Origin: JBQTHD01 sp052390275
Lineage (GTDB): Bacteria; Actinomycetota; Acidimicrobiia; Acidimicrobiales; AC-14
Assembly: GCA_052390275.1 (NCBI GenBank)
Contig: JBQTHD010000004.1
Span: 38,062 to 102,061 of the forward strand
Reading direction: 5' to 3'
DNA: 64,000 bases
The position numbers and the translations under genes were made by a program. Of the stretch, positions 56,863 to 64,000 are shown piece after piece (the first letter of the stretch is position 1; each line of letters starts with the position of its first letter). The notes below the pieces were generated by a model. The model was not told the origin of the DNA. It searched no databases and saw only the letters and a list, made by a program, of their open reading frames with translations.

Positions 56863-57803
56863 GCGATGACGGCCCCGCCGGTAGCGGGTCCACCGGCCGA
56901 CCCGGCCGACCCGGCCGACCCGGCCGGCCTCGATCGGCCCGGGGACCGGCGTCGGGGGCATCGGGGGCCGATCCCGGAGGTTGGCGAACGACCGATCTGG
57001 GCGTCCAGGTGGAGGGACACCAGGCCGTCCTCGCTCTGCTGACGGCCGGTCGCCGACACGTCCGCCAGGTCTGGGTCTGTCAAGCCGACGACTTCCAGGC
57101 GGCCGACGAAACCGGGATCCTTGCTCAGATCCTGGCTCGGGCCCAGGACCGGGGCGCTGTCGTCCGGCGGGTCAGCCGGGAGACCCTGTCCTCCCGGGCG
57201 GGGACCACGGTTCCTCAGGGGGTTCTGGCCTGGGCCGACCCGCTTCCCGAGGCCGACGCCGACGAACTGATTGCATCCGGTGGCGCCGGCGGGGAGGTGC
57301 CTTTTCTCTTGGCTGTCGACGGGGTGACCGACCCCCGCAATCTGGGGGCACTGCTGCGGTCGGCCGAGGCTGCCGGAGTGACTGGGGTCCTCATCGGCCG
57401 TCATCGAAGCGCCTCGTTGGGCCCGGCGGCGGTGAAGGCGGCCGCCGGCGCCATCGAATCTCTCGAGATCGCCTTCGTCGGAGGCATTCCTGCGGTGCTG
57501 GCCCGGGCCAGCCGGGCCGGCTTGTGGGTTGTGGGCCTGGACGGGTCCGGCTCTGACCTGCTCTTCGACCTGAGCCTGGCCGACCAGCCCATAGTCATCG
57601 TGGTGGGGGCCGAGGGGGAAGGACTTTCCCGCCTCACCCAGCAGCGCTGCCAGTCGGTGGTCAAGATCCCCATGGCCGGGGCGGTCTCGTCCCTCAACGT
57701 GGCCACCGCCGGCGCCCTGGCCCTGTTCGAGGTCCGCCGCCGGCGAGGTTCCGCGTCCGGGGCCATCCCGTTGGACGGCTCGCCCCGCGGCGGGACCTGC
57801 TGA
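56832..57803 (+). CDS. rlmB: 23S rRNA 2'-O-ribose methyltransferase RlmB/TrmH family
   Basis: This SPOUT methyltransferase probably methylates G2251 of 23S rRNA. It has the substrate-binding N-terminal domain (about 55-130), motif 1 with DPRNLGALLRSAEAAG, motif 2 GAEGEGLS and motif 3 IPMAGAVSSLNVATAGA, which form the trefoil knot. GTG 56832 (MGRRSGDRR) overlaps the last 31 bp of ispF; the N-terminal 50 residues are basic and include RPG triplets from a 9-bp repeat. In mycobacteria cysS lies between ispF and this gene; it is absent here. Confidence 0.92.
   Translation: MGRRSGDRRIGDDGPAGSGSTGRPGRPGRPGRPRSARGPASGASGADPGGWRTTDLGVQVEGHQAVLALLTAGRRHVRQVWVCQADDFQAADETGILAQILARAQDRGAVVRRVSRETLSSRAGTTVPQGVLAWADPLPEADADELIASGGAGGEVPFLLAVDGVTDPRNLGALLRSAEAAGVTGVLIGRHRSASLGPAAVKAAAGAIESLEIAFVGGIPAVLARASRAGLWVVGLDGSGSDLLFDLSLADQPIVIVVGAEGEGLSRLTQQRCQSVVKIPMAGAVSSLNVATAGALALFEVRRRRGSASGAIPLDGSPRGGTC
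56895..56921 (+). repeat. 9-bp tandem repeat, 3 units, within rlmB
   Basis: GGCCGACCC is repeated three times at 56895, 56904 and 56913, encoding Gly-Arg-Pro triplets near the N-terminus. Confidence 0.88.
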
Positions 57804-57879
57804 CACCTCGGGGCAGCCAGATTGCGCTTTGGCCATTGACACCCCGGTAGCCCCGTGGCTAGAAAGTCCACCCGCGCTC

Positions 57880-57893
57880 TAGTCATTAGTCAT
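57880..57893 (+). repeat. TAGTCAT direct repeat upstream of sigH
   Basis: Two adjacent TAGTCAT heptamers are followed by a related CTAGTGCTCAT. The segment is AT-richer than its surroundings and lies in the 294-bp rlmB-sigH gap, about 205 nt before the sigH ATG. It could hold a -10 element or a regulator site. No gene is seen in 57804-58097. Confidence 0.5.
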
Positions 57894-58097
57894 CTAGTGC
57901 TCATCTCGTGGCCATAGGGACGATTTCTTTCGTCGACGGCCCGCAGTCGAGCATCAGCATCTCCAGGTTGTGCCAGGAGGGTCGCCATGCCACCGCTATC
58001 AACTGCCACCTCCCCGTGCCGGCCGGTACCGGGCGGAAATGCGTCCCGGTCCGCTCGGCCCCCATGGGCCAATCCCGTACTTCGCCGCTACGGGGCC

Positions 58098-58715
58098 ATG
58101 ACCGACGAACAACTGGTCTTTTCCGCCCGGGCAGGCGACGCCGATTGTCTGAACATCCTTCTCGGTCGATACCGGTCCATCGCCAAGGCCAAGGCCAGGG
58201 GTTACTTCCTGGCGGGGGGGGACGCCGAGGACGTCGAGCAGGAAGGCATGATCGGTTTGTTCAAGGCGGTCCGGGATTTTCGGGCCGACCGAGAGTCATC
58301 CTTTCGAGCCTTCGCCGACATCTGCGTCACCCGCCAGATCCTCACCGCCATCAAGACGGCCGCCCGCCAGAAGCACCGGCCGTTGAATCAGTACGTGTCC
58401 CTGTCCGGTCCCCGCCTCGGGGGAGAGGGTGCAGAGAACCCGGCCGAGGTCCTGGTCGACCCGCAGACGCCCGATCCGGCCGATGAGGTGGTCGCGTCGG
58501 AGGGACTTATGGGCTTGAATGCCGCCCTGGCCCGGTTGCTTTCGGGCCTTGAGGTGGATGTTCTGGCCCTCTACGTAGAGGGCCGCACGTACTCTGAGAT
58601 CAGCGAGGAACTCGGCCGGCACGTCAAGGCCGTGGACAACGCTTTGCAGCGCATCAAGAGGAAGCTTGAAACCCACCTGGCCGTGTCCGAGCCCGGCGCG
58701 GCGGCGGTGGCTTAG
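58098..58715 (+). CDS. sigH: RNA polymerase sigma factor, SigH (Spo0H) type
   Basis: The 205-residue product matches the SigH/sigma-30 family: LVFSARAGD at the start, the core-binding EDVEQEGMIGLFKAVRDF, the -10-recognising block with FADICVTRQILTAIKTAARQKH, and a region 4 end with RHVKAVDNALQRIKRKLE. In Bacillus SigH controls the transition to stationary phase and sporulation and lies shortly after rlmB, as here. ATG 58098 is chosen over 57987 because the family starts at this point. What it controls in this organism is unknown. A hairpin lies just downstream. Confidence 0.9.
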   Translation: MTDEQLVFSARAGDADCLNILLGRYRSIAKAKARGYFLAGGDAEDVEQEGMIGLFKAVRDFRADRESSFRAFADICVTRQILTAIKTAARQKHRPLNQYVSLSGPRLGGEGAENPAEVLVDPQTPDPADEVVASEGLMGLNAALARLLSGLEVDVLALYVEGRTYSEISEELGRHVKAVDNALQRIKRKLETHLAVSEPGAAAVA

Positions 58716-58735
58716 CTACAACCGATTTCGATAGC

Positions 58736-58781
58736 GCTGGCCTCGCTGAGGACCTTCCTCGAAGGCCGAGGCCCGAGCCAG
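58736..58781. terminator. Hairpin between sigH and the convergent minus-strand operon
   Basis: GGCCTCG (58739-58745) pairs with CGAGGCC (58767-58773), with outer GCTGGC/GCCAGC complementarity and an inner GAGGA/TCCTC stem. No T-tract follows. Position between convergent genes supports a terminator role. Confidence 0.5.
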
Positions 58782-58783
58782 CC

Positions 58784-59080
58784 CTACCCGTGGCCAAAGG
58801 CCAAGGCGGCGACCACGTCCATGCGGGTCATGGCCTCCAGGGCGTGTTCGATGTGAAAGACGTAGGCGGTTTCGCCCGGGTTGGAGACGGTCACTTCCGT
58901 GATGACCGGCGAGCACCGGGGGTCCTTGCCCGGCTGCTCCTTGATCCCCACCTCGGCATCGGGTTCGAGTCTCAGTTCCTGGCGAACCCATTCGGCCACA
59001 GTGGCGCTGTCGTCCGCGGGGGCGGGTGCCGCCGTTGGAGCGACGTCGGGGTTCGATTCGGGGTTGATATCGGTGCTCAC
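58784..59080 (-). CDS. 98-residue protein of unknown function
   Basis: GTG at 59080, with GAGGGAG about 8 nt upstream, overlaps the stop of the DUF3105 gene (GTGA). The first 25 residues are Pro/Ala-rich; the rest (ATVAEWVRQELRLEPDAEVG, then KDPRCSPVITEVTVSN and FHIEHALEAMTRMDVVAAL) looks like a compact alpha/beta domain with one cysteine and an HIEH motif that could bind metal. There is no signal peptide. I do not recognise the family. Its place in a KimA-type transporter operon is the only functional hint. Confidence 0.75.
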   Translation of the reverse strand: MSTDINPESNPDVAPTAAPAPADDSATVAEWVRQELRLEPDAEVGIKEQPGKDPRCSPVITEVTVSNPGETAYVFHIEHALEAMTRMDVVAALAFGHG

Positions 59081-59718
59081 TTTGGCACTCCCTCTCCATC
59101 GACGCAGGGTCCATCTGGTTCCGGGGTCTGAGGACCCCGGTGGTAGGCGGCCACGAACCTGTCGAGGTTCGGATCCGACGCCGACGCCATGTACTGCTGG
59201 CGGCCCCAGGCGGTGGCCACCACCGGGGCGGGGAGCCCGTCGGGAAACGGGCTGATCAGGATGTGGGTGCCGGCGGCGGCCAGTCCCTCCAGGACGGCGA
59301 CCTGATCGGCGGGAAGGTCGGGTGAGTAGGTGATCCACACCGCTCCGTGCTCCATCGAATGGACGGCCTGCTCGGCGGGAACCGGGGCGGAGTAGAAGCC
59401 GCAGTTCTGCCAAACCGCGGCGTGAAGGCCACCGGCAGGCGGGTTCTGGGGATAGTCGACCCTGCCGGCCACGTGCCCTGGTTCGGGGACATCCAGGATC
59501 TGAAGGGCCCCGAGATCCGGGGCAGTAGGCGGTCGCAGAACCCCGCTGAGTAGGGCGGCCACCCCCCCCAGAGTCAGGACGAACAGGGCGATCACCACCC
59601 CCAGGCTCCGGCCCCGCCCGTTGCCGGGTGAAGCGCCGGCCGGCCCCGATGACGTTGCGGGAATGACCGGCGGGACCGATGCGGCTGGGGGTGTGGGTTC
59701 GAGTCCTGGGTTCATCAT
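59077..59718 (-). CDS. DUF3105 family membrane-anchored protein
   Basis: The 213-residue product has a Pro/Ala-rich cytoplasmic N-terminus, one transmembrane helix (about 39-60) and an extracytoplasmic domain with the family pattern GGLHAAVWQNCGFY, AVHSMEHGAVWITYSP and VVATAWGRQ. Conserved His, Cys and Glu residues suggest a metal or redox site, but the function of DUF3105 is unknown. The start is one of two ATGs at 59718 and 59715. It lies 16 bp after the KimA-type gene and overlaps the 98-residue gene, so the three probably form one operon. Confidence 0.88.
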   Translation of the reverse strand: MMNPGLEPTPPAASVPPVIPATSSGPAGASPGNGRGRSLGVVIALFVLTLGGVAALLSGVLRPPTAPDLGALQILDVPEPGHVAGRVDYPQNPPAGGLHAAVWQNCGFYSAPVPAEQAVHSMEHGAVWITYSPDLPADQVAVLEGLAAAGTHILISPFPDGLPAPVVATAWGRQQYMASASDPNLDRFVAAYHRGPQTPEPDGPCVDGEGVPK

Positions 59719-59734
59719 CGGGGGCGACTCCGGG

Positions 59735-61666
59735 TCATTCTTTCGCCGGTGGAGCGGTGGGGACGGCCTCATCCCCTGCCTGGACCGGCCGGCCGATGTG
59801 GTAGGGGACCGATATGACGATGGTCTCCGGCCGCCGCAGGAGGGCCACCTTGAGAGCCAGTGCCGTCTGATTGTGGAGGATGTTCTCGTACCAGCGGCCA
59901 AGGACGAACTCGGGGATTATCACGGTGATGGTGTCGTTGGTCCAGCGCCCGTCGAGGTCGTCGAGGAAGCGGGAGACGGGGTCAACCAGGTCCCGGTAGG
60001 GGGAGGGGACGATCTCCAGGGTGGTGGCGATCCTGGCCCTCTTCCACTGCCGTTCCATGGCCTGGCGGTCCTCATCCTCGAAGGAGACGTAGAGAGCCAG
60101 AAGGTGGTTGGGCCGCAGTGAAACGGCGTAGTTCAGAGCCTTGATCACCCCCTTGTGCAGGCTTCCCACCAGGACTACGACGGTGTGGTTGAGGCTCTCG
60201 GTCCGGACGCTGTCGAGGTCCAAACGCAGACTCTCCCCGAGGCGGCGGTAGTGACGCCTTACCCGGGTGAACAGCCACATGATGGAGGGAACCACCACCA
60301 GTGGGACCCAGGCTCCGCTCCAGAACTTGGTAACGGCGACCACCAGCAGTACCGCCAGAGTGGCGGTGGCGCCGACGGCGTTCATCACCGTCCTGCCCCG
60401 CCACCCGGCCTCTTTGAGGCGCAGGTGGTGGCGGACCATTCCCGCCTGGCTGAGGGTGAAGGAGGTGAACACGCCGACCGCGTAGAGCGGGATGAGGGCG
60501 TTGGTCCGGCCGCCGAAGGTGATGAGCAGGACGCCCGCGGCAACCGAGAGAAAGATGATCCCGTTGGAAAAGACCAGACGGTCGCCCTGGTTGGTGAACT
60601 GACGGGGAAGGTAACCGTCCCGGGCGATGATGGAGGTGAGGCGGGGAAAGTCGGCATAGGCAGTATTGGCGGCCATCACCAGGATGAAGGCGGTGGCGAA
60701 CTGCAGCACCAGATAGATCGGCCCCTCCCCGAACACCGCCCGGCCCAGTTGGGACAGCACCGTCTCGGTATGGCTCGGGTACGGGTGCAGTTGGCTTGCC
60801 AGCACGGCTGAGCCGAAAAACAGGCTCCCCAGGATGACTGCCATCCACACCAGAGTGTTGGCGGCATTCTTGGACTGCGGCGAGCGGAAGGCGGGAACCC
60901 CGTTGGATATGGCCTCGGTACCGGTCAGGGCCACCGCTCCCGACGAGAAACCCTTGAGGATCAGGAAAAGGCCAAGCTGGCCGCCGGCTTCGCGGGCGGC
61001 GTCGGAATGGGCCGGATCGAACGGGATCGGCCCCAGGTCTCCGAAGAAGGTCCGGAACAACCCGTAGACCACCATGGACCCGAAGGTGAGTATGTAGACG
61101 TAGGTGGGCAGGGCGAACGCCCGACCGGACTCCTTGACCCCGCGAAGGTTGGCCAGGGTGATCACGGCAATGAGGGTCAATCCCAGACCCACCCGTTGGT
61201 CGGCCAGGCCGCGGAAGGCGGGTATGGAGATGATGGCCGCCACCCCGGCGGAGATGGATACGGCCACGGTGAGGATGTAATCCACCAACAGGGACGCGCC
61301 GGCCACCATCGAGGGCTTCTCCCCCAGGTTCTCGCGGCTGACCACGTAGGAACCGCCGCCGCTGGGATAGGAGTAGATCGTCTGGCGGTAGGACGTGACC
61401 ACGATGGTGAGCAGCAACGCCACCGCTATCGCGATGGGAATCAGGACGGACAGGCCGAGCTCGAGGCTGGAGGTACCTACGGCGGTGACGAAGAGAATCT
61501 CCTCGGTGGCGTAGGCGGTGGAGGAGATGGCGTCGGAGGAGAAGACGGCCAGGGCCACCACCTTGGGAATGCGCTGATGCTCAGATTCCGAGGAGGGAAT
61601 GGGCCGGCCGACCAGGACCCTTTTGAGCAGGCTCAAACTTGCAGCCTGTCGTCCACCACAGGACAT
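59735..61666 (-). CDS. kimA: KimA-type potassium transporter (APC superfamily)
   Basis: This 643-residue protein has about 12 membrane helices (45-460) and a cytosolic C-terminal domain. It aligns by eye with Bacillus subtilis KimA (YdaO): SYPSGGGSYVVSRENLGEKP, SLLVDYILTVAVSISAG and GDRLVFSNGIIFL are near-identical blocks. Residues matching the potassium-site residues of KimA, as I recall them, are conserved: Asp45, Tyr52, Asp129, Thr133, Ser137, Thr248, Glu251 and Tyr395. KimA is a potassium/proton symporter inhibited by c-di-AMP. The start ATG 61666 has no clear Shine-Dalgarno; TTG 61636 is an alternative. An amino-acid permease is the other possibility. Confidence 0.85.
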   Translation of the reverse strand: MSCGGRQAASLSLLKRVLVGRPIPSSESEHQRIPKVVALAVFSSDAISSTAYATEEILFVTAVGTSSLELGLSVLIPIAIAVALLLTIVVTSYRQTIYSYPSGGGSYVVSRENLGEKPSMVAGASLLVDYILTVAVSISAGVAAIISIPAFRGLADQRVGLGLTLIAVITLANLRGVKESGRAFALPTYVYILTFGSMVVYGLFRTFFGDLGPIPFDPAHSDAAREAGGQLGLFLILKGFSSGAVALTGTEAISNGVPAFRSPQSKNAANTLVWMAVILGSLFFGSAVLASQLHPYPSHTETVLSQLGRAVFGEGPIYLVLQFATAFILVMAANTAYADFPRLTSIIARDGYLPRQFTNQGDRLVFSNGIIFLSVAAGVLLITFGGRTNALIPLYAVGVFTSFTLSQAGMVRHHLRLKEAGWRGRTVMNAVGATATLAVLLVVAVTKFWSGAWVPLVVVPSIMWLFTRVRRHYRRLGESLRLDLDSVRTESLNHTVVVLVGSLHKGVIKALNYAVSLRPNHLLALYVSFEDEDRQAMERQWKRARIATTLEIVPSPYRDLVDPVSRFLDDLDGRWTNDTITVIIPEFVLGRWYENILHNQTALALKVALLRRPETIVISVPYHIGRPVQAGDEAVPTAPPAKE

Positions 61667-61774
61667 GGAGGCGGAGGCACGAGGGATCGAAGCATAAGGG
61701 TCCAGTCTCCCTTCTGGCGGGCCACCTGACCAGTTGAGAGGCCCACCCCGCGGCAGTGTCGGAGAAGATGGGGT

Positions 61775-64000
61775 GTGCGGATTCGGACGCTCGGAACCTT
61801 CGAGGTGGAGGGCGTGGCCTTCCGCGACCTGGGTAGCCGCAAGGGCCGGCTGCTGCTCAAGGTTCTGGTCGTGGCTGCGGGAACACCTGTTTCCGTCGAC
61901 CGGATCGCCGAGATCCTCTGGGGTGGGGCTCAACCCTCCCGTCCCGCCGACCAGGTGGGCGTGTTGGTCTCGCGTCTGCGGTCAGCGCTCGGTACGGCCC
62001 GGATCAGCCGCACCGACGGGGGCTTCGTTCTGTTTCCCGACTGGGTCGATGTGGTGGAGTTGCGTGACCTCACCGCCAGCTCGGAGCGGGCCCTGGCCGA
62101 GGGTCGGGTGTCTGCGGCCAGAACCGCGGCGGCCGCCGCACTGCGCCTGGTCCGAGGTGAGTTCCTTCCCGACGAGGACGGCGAGTGGGTCCGCTCGGAT
62201 CGGGCGGCGGTGGCCGCCACCGTCAGAGCCGGCCGCCGCCTCGCGATCGAGGCCGCGGAAGCCGCCGGCGACCACAGTGGTGTGACTGCGGTCGGGGAGC
62301 AGGCACTGGCGCATGACCCCTACGACGAGGTCGTCCTTCGGGCACTGATGAGCGCTCACCTGGTAGCGGGTCGCCCGGCGGCGGCCCTGGCCGCCTACGG
62401 GCGGGTCCGGGCCCACCTGGCGGAGGATCTCGGTGTCCCCCCCACGGCAGCGACCGAGGCTCTCTACGGCCGCGCCCTGGCGGCGGCGGACGGCGACACA
62501 GTGATCATCAGTCCAGCGCCCGGGCCGCCCAGCCTGCCCGACCGCAGGCAGGAAGGGCTGGTTGGCCGCTCGGTTGAGATGACATCCCTGGACGAATCGC
62601 TGGCCGAAGTCGGCAGTTCCGGTGGCGCCCTGGTCGTTGTCGAGGGGGAGATCGGCATTGGCAAGACCACTCTGGTCGACGCCTGGTCCCGTCGGGCGGC
62701 CCGCGACTGCGTCGTCCTACGCGGTCGCTGCGACGAACTGGGTCGGGATCTCCCCTTGCAGCCGGTAGCGGACGCGCTGGCCGACCACCTGGAAACCCTC
62801 GGCCACCAGGAGGCGACTCGTCTCCTCGGGGAACATGGTGGCGCCCTGGCCCCCCTGCTGGGACCGGTGGCCGCCTTCGGGGCCACAGTGGTGGCCGACG
62901 CCGGTGCGGGGGTGGCCCGGCTCTACTCCGCCCTGGCGGCGGTCATTGACAAAGCAGGAGGAGAACGGCCGACCGTCCTGGTCGTCGAGGACCTCCACGC
63001 GGCCAGCGACGGAACCCGGTCGTGGCTGGCCTACGCCCAGCGGCGCAGCCGTCGGACGCTGATCGTGGCTACCACCCGTCCGGGCGGTGCAAAGGGCCTG
63101 GTCGGGAGGCGAGTGCGTCTGGGAGTTCTGGACCGCTCGGCCGTGGAGGAACTGGTTGGACCCGACCGGGCGGCGGCACTCCTGGGCCGAAGTGGGGGGC
63201 ACCCCCTGGTTCTCTCCGCCCTTGACACCGCGCTGATGGCCGACAGTGATGAGGTTTGGCCCCGCACCGTCGGCGAAGCGATCGCATCTCGTATCGACTC
63301 TCTGGGGGACGATGTGGCCAGCACCCTGCGGGTGGCCGCCGTTGTGGGCCCGGAGTGCGACCTGGAACTCCTGGCCCAAATTGTCGCCCGGAGCGCCGTG
63401 GAGGCTCTGTCGCATCTCGAGGCGGCGGCCCAGGCCGGACTCCTGGTGGAGCGCTCCGGTCGTTTCGAGTTCCGTCACCAACTGATTCGAGAAGGTTTGG
63501 AGGCGACCACCAGTGCCTCCCGCCGGGCGTTGCTGCACCTGGCGGCGGCCCGCGTCCTGGCCCGCCGGCCCGACCCCGACCCGCTGTCGGTGGCCCGCCA
63601 CGCCCGGGCCGGCGGCGACCTGGTTCTGGCCTCGGATGCCTTCGTTGCCGCCTCGGCGGCATCGGCGGCCCGATTCGACCTTCGGGCCGCCGATGCCCAC
63701 CTGGAGGCGGCGATGACTCTGGCGGCGACGCCGCAGGCCTTTACGTCCCGGGCGCGGCTCAACATCTCCCGTCGGGCATTTGATGCCGCCGCCGGGGATG
63801 CGAAGCGGGCCATCTCCCTTGGCGGGGGCGCATCGGCTCTCGAGGCGGCCGGTTGGGCGGCCTACTACCAGCGCCGCTACGAAGAGGCCCGGGCCTACGC
63901 CGACGAAGCCGCCGCTCGAGGCGACGAACCGGCCGTGAGGGGCAGCGCCACACCCCAGGCCGCCCCCGGTCCACACCCCGTCAGCGACCAAGCCCGATCC
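61775..64000 (+). CDS. BTAD/SARP-type transcriptional regulator with AAA ATPase domain, partial
   Basis: From GTG 61775 the frame stays open to the last base (742 codons), so the gene continues beyond the window. Order of parts: an OmpR-like winged-helix DNA-binding domain (about 1-95), a bacterial transcriptional activation domain (about 97-245, ending HLAEDLGVPPT), then an ATPase domain with Walker A GEIGIGKT (291-298) and Walker B LVVEDLH (402-408), and helical repeats. This is the plan of large SARP or MalT-like regulators. It diverges from the KimA-type gene across 108 bp. Ligand and targets are unknown. Confidence 0.85.
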   Translation, partial: MRIRTLGTFEVEGVAFRDLGSRKGRLLLKVLVVAAGTPVSVDRIAEILWGGAQPSRPADQVGVLVSRLRSALGTARISRTDGGFVLFPDWVDVVELRDLTASSERALAEGRVSAARTAAAAALRLVRGEFLPDEDGEWVRSDRAAVAATVRAGRRLAIEAAEAAGDHSGVTAVGEQALAHDPYDEVVLRALMSAHLVAGRPAAALAAYGRVRAHLAEDLGVPPTAATEALYGRALAAADGDTVIISPAPGPPSLPDRRQEGLVGRSVEMTSLDESLAEVGSSGGALVVVEGEIGIGKTTLVDAWSRRAARDCVVLRGRCDELGRDLPLQPVADALADHLETLGHQEATRLLGEHGGALAPLLGPVAAFGATVVADAGAGVARLYSALAAVIDKAGGERPTVLVVEDLHAASDGTRSWLAYAQRRSRRTLIVATTRPGGAKGLVGRRVRLGVLDRSAVEELVGPDRAAALLGRSGGHPLVLSALDTALMADSDEVWPRTVGEAIASRIDSLGDDVASTLRVAAVVGPECDLELLAQIVARSAVEALSHLEAAAQAGLLVERSGRFEFRHQLIREGLEATTSASRRALLHLAAARVLARRPDPDPLSVARHARAGGDLVLASDAFVAASAASAARFDLRAADAHLEAAMTLAATPQAFTSRARLNISRRAFDAAAGDAKRAISLGGGASALEAAGWAAYYQRRYEEARAYADEAAARGDEPAVRGSATPQAAPGPHPVSDQARS

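Noticed and set aside
61667..61774. c-di-AMP (ydaO-type) riboswitch upstream of the KimA-type gene
   Set aside because: Only 108 bp separate it from the divergent regulator, and I see none of the conserved riboswitch segments.

Overview
This is a high-GC stretch from an actinobacterial chromosome, possibly from a deep branch such as Acidimicrobiia (the class is inference; no rRNA is present). The order of translation, cell-wall and chaperone genes follows that of mycobacteria (rplM-rpsI-glmM-glmS-acpS-nnr-alr-tsaE-tsaB-rimI-tsaD-groES-groEL, and radA/disA/carD-ispD-ispF-rlmB). GuaB3 and CarD are present, and GTG and TTG starts are common. The lack of rpsD between rpsK and rpoA, and the presence of a SigH (Spo0H)-type sigma factor after rlmB, are less typical of Actinobacteria.

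Layout. 1-9004: end of rplJ, rplL, rpoB, rpoC. 9016-13729: rpsL, rpsG, fusA, tuf, rpsJ. 14056-25172: the S10 and spc ribosomal-protein clusters ending in secY. 25196-30934: adk, map, infA, rpmJ, rpsM, rpsK, rpoA, rplQ, truA, rplM. 31005-38212: rpsI and cell-wall precursor genes (glmM, glmS, alr) with acpS and nnr. 38268-41857: a family-4 uracil-DNA glycosylase and the tRNA t6A genes tsaE, tsaB and tsaD around rimI. 42151-44078: groES-groEL behind a CIRCE operator. 44171-47605: a ferredoxin, a 56-residue protein, guaB3 and guaA. 47637-57803: a long-chain polyprenyl diphosphate synthase facing away from clpC, then a lipoprotein, radA, disA (c-di-AMP synthase), carD, ispD, ispF, rlmB. 58098-58715: sigH. 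58784-61666 (minus): a KimA-type potassium transporter with a DUF3105 protein and a 98-residue protein. 61775-64000: a BTAD/SARP-AAA regulator running off the window.

The genes mostly serve transcription, translation, protein export and folding, with precursor supply for peptidoglycan, isoprenoids and GMP. Many are packed with 1-4 bp ATGA/GTGA/TTGA overlaps, which suggests translational coupling.

Three patterns stand out. Short tandem repeats, each with its own sequence, sit at more than a dozen gene junctions and protein ends; every coding one has a period divisible by three. About nine genes start 5-10 nt after a TANNNT -10 box, as expected for leaderless mRNAs. The c-di-AMP synthase gene disA lies about 5 kb from a KimA-type potassium transporter gene, a known type of c-di-AMP target. 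RpoB also carries non-consensus residues at two rifampicin-contact positions. No tRNA, rRNA, CRISPR array, phage or insertion sequence was seen.
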